This document shows, piece after piece, positions 61,349 through 64,000 of a DNA stretch of 64,000 nucleotides. The notes beneath the pieces are model-generated. The model worked only from the letters and a program-made list of their open reading frames with translations, ran no database searches and was not told the DNA's origin. The position numbers were made by a program, and so were the translations under genes. Origin of the DNA: Pseudomonas khavaziana (lineage in GTDB: Bacteria > Pseudomonadota > Gammaproteobacteria > Pseudomonadales > Pseudomonadaceae); contig NZ_JAHSTT010000006.1 of the NCBI RefSeq assembly GCF_019145205.1, positions 328,570 through 392,569 on the forward strand, read 5' to 3'. Position 1 is the first letter of the stretch; every line of letters starts with the position of its first letter.

Positions 61349-62295
61349 TTATTAATATTGCGCGGGTGTGGGAGGATATCGCGGTCAGGCACAGGTTGTT
61401 CATGCAATGGAAGCTGCAACGGCTGACTGATGTCCTAAGGGAATTCGTCGGGCCGGGCATGATTCAGCATCGTCTTGTCGAGTTCTTGGATAAACACCGG
61501 GGCGCCATATGTGGGTGTGACCCCGTGCCGCTGCCGGGTGTGATTGTTGCCTTCAACCAGACTTTTACTCGTAGGGTTGATATTGACTATGTAAATGGGT
61601 TTTTCAAAAAACATCTGTGCTACAAGGAGTTTTCAGCCAAAGAGAAGGTTGTCTTGTTAAAAAGATGGGATGCCTACGCGTTGCTTATAACCAACCGATC
61701 AAGAATTTGTCCTTACTGCCATATATCACCCATTGATACTTATGTCAGTCCTGATGGGTTGAAAGCGTACAGGCCAAATATTGATCACTATTACCCGCAC
61801 GCCGAATTTCCTTTGCTGGCATTAACCATGGGGAATTTTATTCCCTGCTGCGAAAAGTGTAACGGGCCGCAAATGAAAGGCACTACCCGGTTTGACTTGA
61901 CACCTCACCTGCACCCCTTGGTGGATCCGGAGAACATATCTTTCAGGCTTGCCCATAAGGGCGGGAAGTTGGACTTGAATAAATTAAGACTTCAGGCCGA
62001 CAGTACGTCCTATGAAATTGAGGTGATGGCAACCCATGGCACCTGCCAGAAGGTGGACAATTCAATCGCGACCTTTCGCTTAGTCCCTCGTTATCAGGTC
62101 TGCGTACCCGATGCGCTATTTGTGGCGAAACTCTCCAGGCTAGGGGGCAGATACAGGATGTTGACCAAGATACTGACCAAACTGAATTTCTCTGACAAAC
62201 ACCCCCTGGGCTTTAATGAAGCGGATGACAGTTATAAGAACGTGATCGCGGGTAAGCTCAAACTTGACATCGCCCGGCAGTTCAAGGTGATTTGA
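61345..62295 (+). CDS. HNH endonuclease, Septu PtuB-like
   Basis: The 316-residue protein has a central HNH nuclease: zinc cysteines C122/C125 (ICPYC) and C169/C172 (CCEKC), the catalytic histidine in NIDHYYP (H148), and NFIPCCEKCNG supplying the asparagine. About 110 residues precede and 130 follow this core. Its start is fixed by the ATGA overlap with the ATPase stop, so the two are made together. ATPase-plus-HNH pairs define the Septu anti-phage system and the effector module of some retrons; no reverse transcriptase is present here. Codon use is AT-rich like the ATPase. Confidence 0.85.
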   Translation: MIINIARVWEDIAVRHRLFMQWKLQRLTDVLREFVGPGMIQHRLVEFLDKHRGAICGCDPVPLPGVIVAFNQTFTRRVDIDYVNGFFKKHLCYKEFSAKEKVVLLKRWDAYALLITNRSRICPYCHISPIDTYVSPDGLKAYRPNIDHYYPHAEFPLLALTMGNFIPCCEKCNGPQMKGTTRFDLTPHLHPLVDPENISFRLAHKGGKLDLNKLRLQADSTSYEIEVMATHGTCQKVDNSIATFRLVPRYQVCVPDALFVAKLSRLGGRYRMLTKILTKLNFSDKHPLGFNEADDSYKNVIAGKLKLDIARQFKVI

Positions 62296-62354
62296 CCCAG
62301 CAGGGCAACCCAGTAACATGGCAGCATTTTCACGCCCGGCACTGAGAGCACCCC

Positions 62355-63110
62355 ATGAAACGCATCCTGATCATCGGCATTGGCGCCGGCAACCCTGACT
62401 ACATCACGATGCAGGCCGTGAAGGCGCTGAACCGTACCGACGTGTTCTTCCTGATGGACAAGGGCCAGAGCAAGGACAAGCTGATCGACCTGCGCCGTGA
62501 AATCTGCGAGACCTACATCACCGAGCCCGGCTACCGATTTGTCGAGGCCGACTGCCCTGAGCGTGTGCGTGGCGAGGTCGACTACACCACTGCCGTGCAG
62601 GACCTTAACCGCGATAAGCAGCAGACTTTCGAACGCATGATCAACGAGGAAATGGCCGACGGTGAAGTGGGCGCATTCCTGGCCTGGGGCGATCCTGCAC
62701 TGTACGACAGCACCATCCGCATTCTGCAGGCGATCCTTGCCAGTGGCCGTTGCGCGTTCGAATTCGAAGTGATCCCCGGTATCACCAGTGTGCAGGCCCT
62801 GGCGGCCCAGCATAAGGTGCCGTTGAACCGCATCGGCAAGTCCATCGAGATCACCACCGGGCGTCGCCTGGCGGCGGGGCAGGCGAGTGATGCCGATACC
62901 CTGGTGGTGATGCTCGACGCCGAAGACTCCTACCGCAGCGTGGTCGACCAGGACCTGGATATCTTTTGGGGCGCCTACCTGGGCACGCCGGACGAGATCC
63001 TGATCAGCGGCAAAGTCGCTGAAGTGGCGCAAGAGATCGAACGGGTACGCAAGGCCGCGCGCCTGGCCAATGGCTGGATCATGGACACTTATCTGTTGCG
63101 CAAACCCTGA
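62355..63110 (+). CDS. cobF: Precorrin-6A synthase (deacetylating)
   Basis: The 251-residue SAM-dependent methyltransferase of the tetrapyrrole family (IIGIGAGNPDYITMQAVKAL at the N-terminus, FLAWGDPALYDSTIRI, FEVIPGITSVQALA). It methylates C-1 of precorrin-5 with loss of acetate in aerobic cobalamin synthesis. It is isolated from other cob genes in this window. The 59 bases before it show no riboswitch, and transcription may come through the ATPase/HNH pair or a short local promoter. Confidence 0.95.
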   Translation: MKRILIIGIGAGNPDYITMQAVKALNRTDVFFLMDKGQSKDKLIDLRREICETYITEPGYRFVEADCPERVRGEVDYTTAVQDLNRDKQQTFERMINEEMADGEVGAFLAWGDPALYDSTIRILQAILASGRCAFEFEVIPGITSVQALAAQHKVPLNRIGKSIEITTGRRLAAGQASDADTLVVMLDAEDSYRSVVDQDLDIFWGAYLGTPDEILISGKVAEVAQEIERVRKAARLANGWIMDTYLLRKP

Positions 63111-63122
63111 GGACCCTTCCCC

Positions 63123-63842
63123 ATGCTCAAACTGTTTGCCCTGGCGCTGACCTTGGTCGCAAGTGCCGTCCACGCCGATTCCACCTTGCACACCGACTTG
63201 CCGCTGGCGTACCTGGAACAGACCCAGGGCGATGCGCGCAACCAGCCGTTGGTGATTTTTCTCCATGGTTTTGGCAGCAATGAGGAAGATCTGTTTGGCA
63301 TCAAGGACGCATTGCCTTCCACCTGGACCTACTTGTCGGTGCGCGCGCCGATGCCAGTGGAACCTCGGGGTTATCGCTGGTTTACCAAGACGCCCGGTGA
63401 TGGTGAGTACGACGGAGTGCCCGCAGACTTGCAGAGCAGCGCCAGGCTGATCGGGGAATTTGTTACGAAGGCCACGGCTAAATACCACACACAAAGCGAC
63501 CGGGTGTTTTTGGTGGGGTTCAGTCAGGGCGCGATCATGTCTTACGAAGTGGCGCTGCGTGATCCGGAGTTGGTACGCGGTATTGCGGCGCTCAGCGGCA
63601 GTGTGCTGCCCATGCTCAAGTCTGCGCTCAAGCCGGATGAGTCCATGGGCAAACTGGCGATCTTTATTGGCCACGGCACGTTGGACCAGGCGCTGCCATA
63701 TACGTCAGCCACTCGCGCCTATGAGGTGCTGGCGGCGCTGGGCTTGAAGCCGGAGTTTCATGGTTATCCGGGGATGAATCACACGATCAGCGAGGCGGAA
63801 GTGCTGGATCTGAAAGCCTGGCTAGAGAAAAACTTGAAGTGA
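63123..63842 (+). CDS. Secreted phospholipase/carboxylesterase-type alpha/beta hydrolase
   Basis: The 239-residue protein has a signal peptide (MLKLFALALTLVASAVHA). The fold's landmarks follow: LVIFLHGFGSNEEDLFG, the nucleophile Ser in GFSQGAIMS, an aspartate in HGTLDQALP and the histidine in GMNHTIS. It is in the family of small carboxylesterases and lysophospholipases. It starts 12 bases after the cobF stop and is probably co-transcribed, though without a clear functional link. Confidence 0.9.
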   Translation: MLKLFALALTLVASAVHADSTLHTDLPLAYLEQTQGDARNQPLVIFLHGFGSNEEDLFGIKDALPSTWTYLSVRAPMPVEPRGYRWFTKTPGDGEYDGVPADLQSSARLIGEFVTKATAKYHTQSDRVFLVGFSQGAIMSYEVALRDPELVRGIAALSGSVLPMLKSALKPDESMGKLAIFIGHGTLDQALPYTSATRAYEVLAALGLKPEFHGYPGMNHTISEAEVLDLKAWLEKNLK

Positions 63843-63856
63843 AATGCGGTTAAAAA

Positions 63857-64000
63857 TGTGGGAATCCCCACCACATCTTCGATGTGACGCTGTCGCGCAG
63901 CAAACTAGGGAGCTTGCTCCCGTGGCGGCCTGACAGCCGAGCAGGATGTTGGTTTTCGTCCTCGGTACATATCCGTTATTTGGGCAACGGCCACTTAGGA
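63857..64000 (+). repeat. 0.5-kb REP-bounded repeated element, copy D (cut by window end)
   Basis: It begins TGTGGG, then carries a different insert (CCACCACATC/GATGTGACGC) before GGGAGCTTGCTCCCG and the shared blocks GGCGGCCTGACAGCCGA, GGATGTTGG, GTACATATCCGTTATTTGGG and AACGGCCACT. It stops at the end of the window. Confidence 0.8.

Noticed and set aside
59831..62295. Retron interpretation of the ATPase-HNH pair
   Set aside because: No reverse transcriptase gene lies within several kilobases and no inverted-repeat-bounded non-coding RNA is seen upstream, so the simpler Septu-like reading is preferred.
62296..62354. Possible cobalamin riboswitch before cobF
   Set aside because: The gap is only 59 bases and lacks the B12-box-like conserved elements, so it cannot hold this riboswitch.
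62232..63674. 480-codon antisense frame across cobF and the hydrolase
   Set aside because: The genes on the plus strand have intact family motifs and ribosome binding sites; this frame shows none.

Overview
The window reads as chromosomal DNA of a Pseudomonas of the fluorescens group. Supporting signs are high-GC coding sequence with typical Pseudomonas protein families (XenA, an arylesterase very like the 272-residue P. fluorescens PFE enzyme, AraFGH, a membrane PQQ glucose dehydrogenase) and many intergenic REP/REPIN repeats (TGTGGGAGG...CCTCCCACA) and about 100-bp imperfect palindromes (TGTAGGAGCG...CGCTCCTACA) of the kind known from fluorescent pseudomonads. No rRNA, tRNA, CRISPR array or prophage is visible. 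All family assignments were made by reading sequences without a database search.

Layout. 1-7 kb: partial gcd (minus strand), a dCache chemoreceptor, a bestrophin-like channel, and a two-gene unit of an unknown winged-helix-like protein and a diguanylate cyclase. 7-12 kb: a divergent arsR/xenA pair with a perfect palindromic operator, an iron-regulated TonB receptor, the first copy (A) of a ~0.5-kb repeated element, and an orphan membrane protein. 12-25.4 kb: a complete non-phosphorylating L-arabinose oxidation and uptake locus: FadR-type regulator, dehydratase, MFS porter, AraD1/GguC-type dehydratase, alpha-ketoglutarate-semialdehyde dehydrogenase, lactonase, AraFGH, periplasmic mutarotase and sugar dehydrogenase. 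Three exact matches to the FadR-family operator TNGTNNNACNA lie in its two divergent promoters. 25.5-29.4 kb: two glutathione transferases and an AraC/MFS pair.

29.4-39.8 kb is the most unusual metabolic region. A minus-strand operon (sugar/inositol-binding protein, TIM-barrel isomerase, Gfo/Idh/MocA dehydrogenase) has a near-consensus sigma-54 promoter and is divergent from a sigma-54 activator. It is followed by a LacI regulator divergent from a diiron desaturase/hydroxylase, a Rieske ferredoxin, a ferredoxin reductase and a second TIM-barrel isomerase. Together this is the gene content of the rhizobial rhizopine (moc: A, B, C, D, E, F) pathway, so catabolism of an O- or N-methylated cyclitol is inferred.

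39.8-54.8 kb: Dyp peroxidase, UppP paralogue, GNAT enzyme, a GlxA-type regulator, a NemR-DJ-1-NemA electrophile-detoxification unit with a NemR-like operator, a quinone reductase with a LysR regulator, DoxX, arylesterase, an outer-membrane porin with a periplasmic VOC protein, and a zinc alcohol dehydrogenase. 54.2-59.0 kb: a PAS-LuxR regulator with a perfect palindrome in front of a thiolase / acyl-CoA ligase / MHS-transporter operon. 59.2-63.8 kb: a phosphatase-like protein, then an AT-richer ATPase-HNH nuclease pair resembling the Septu anti-phage system, lying just upstream of cobF, then a secreted hydrolase.

Two kinds of repeat deserve attention. The first is a ~0.5-kb element (three complete copies and one cut by the window end) bounded by REP ends and carrying a 110-bp three-stem palindromic core. 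The second is a ~157-bp MITE with 18-bp terminal inverted repeats and 10-bp target duplications, one copy of which has landed inside the hairpin of a transcription terminator.
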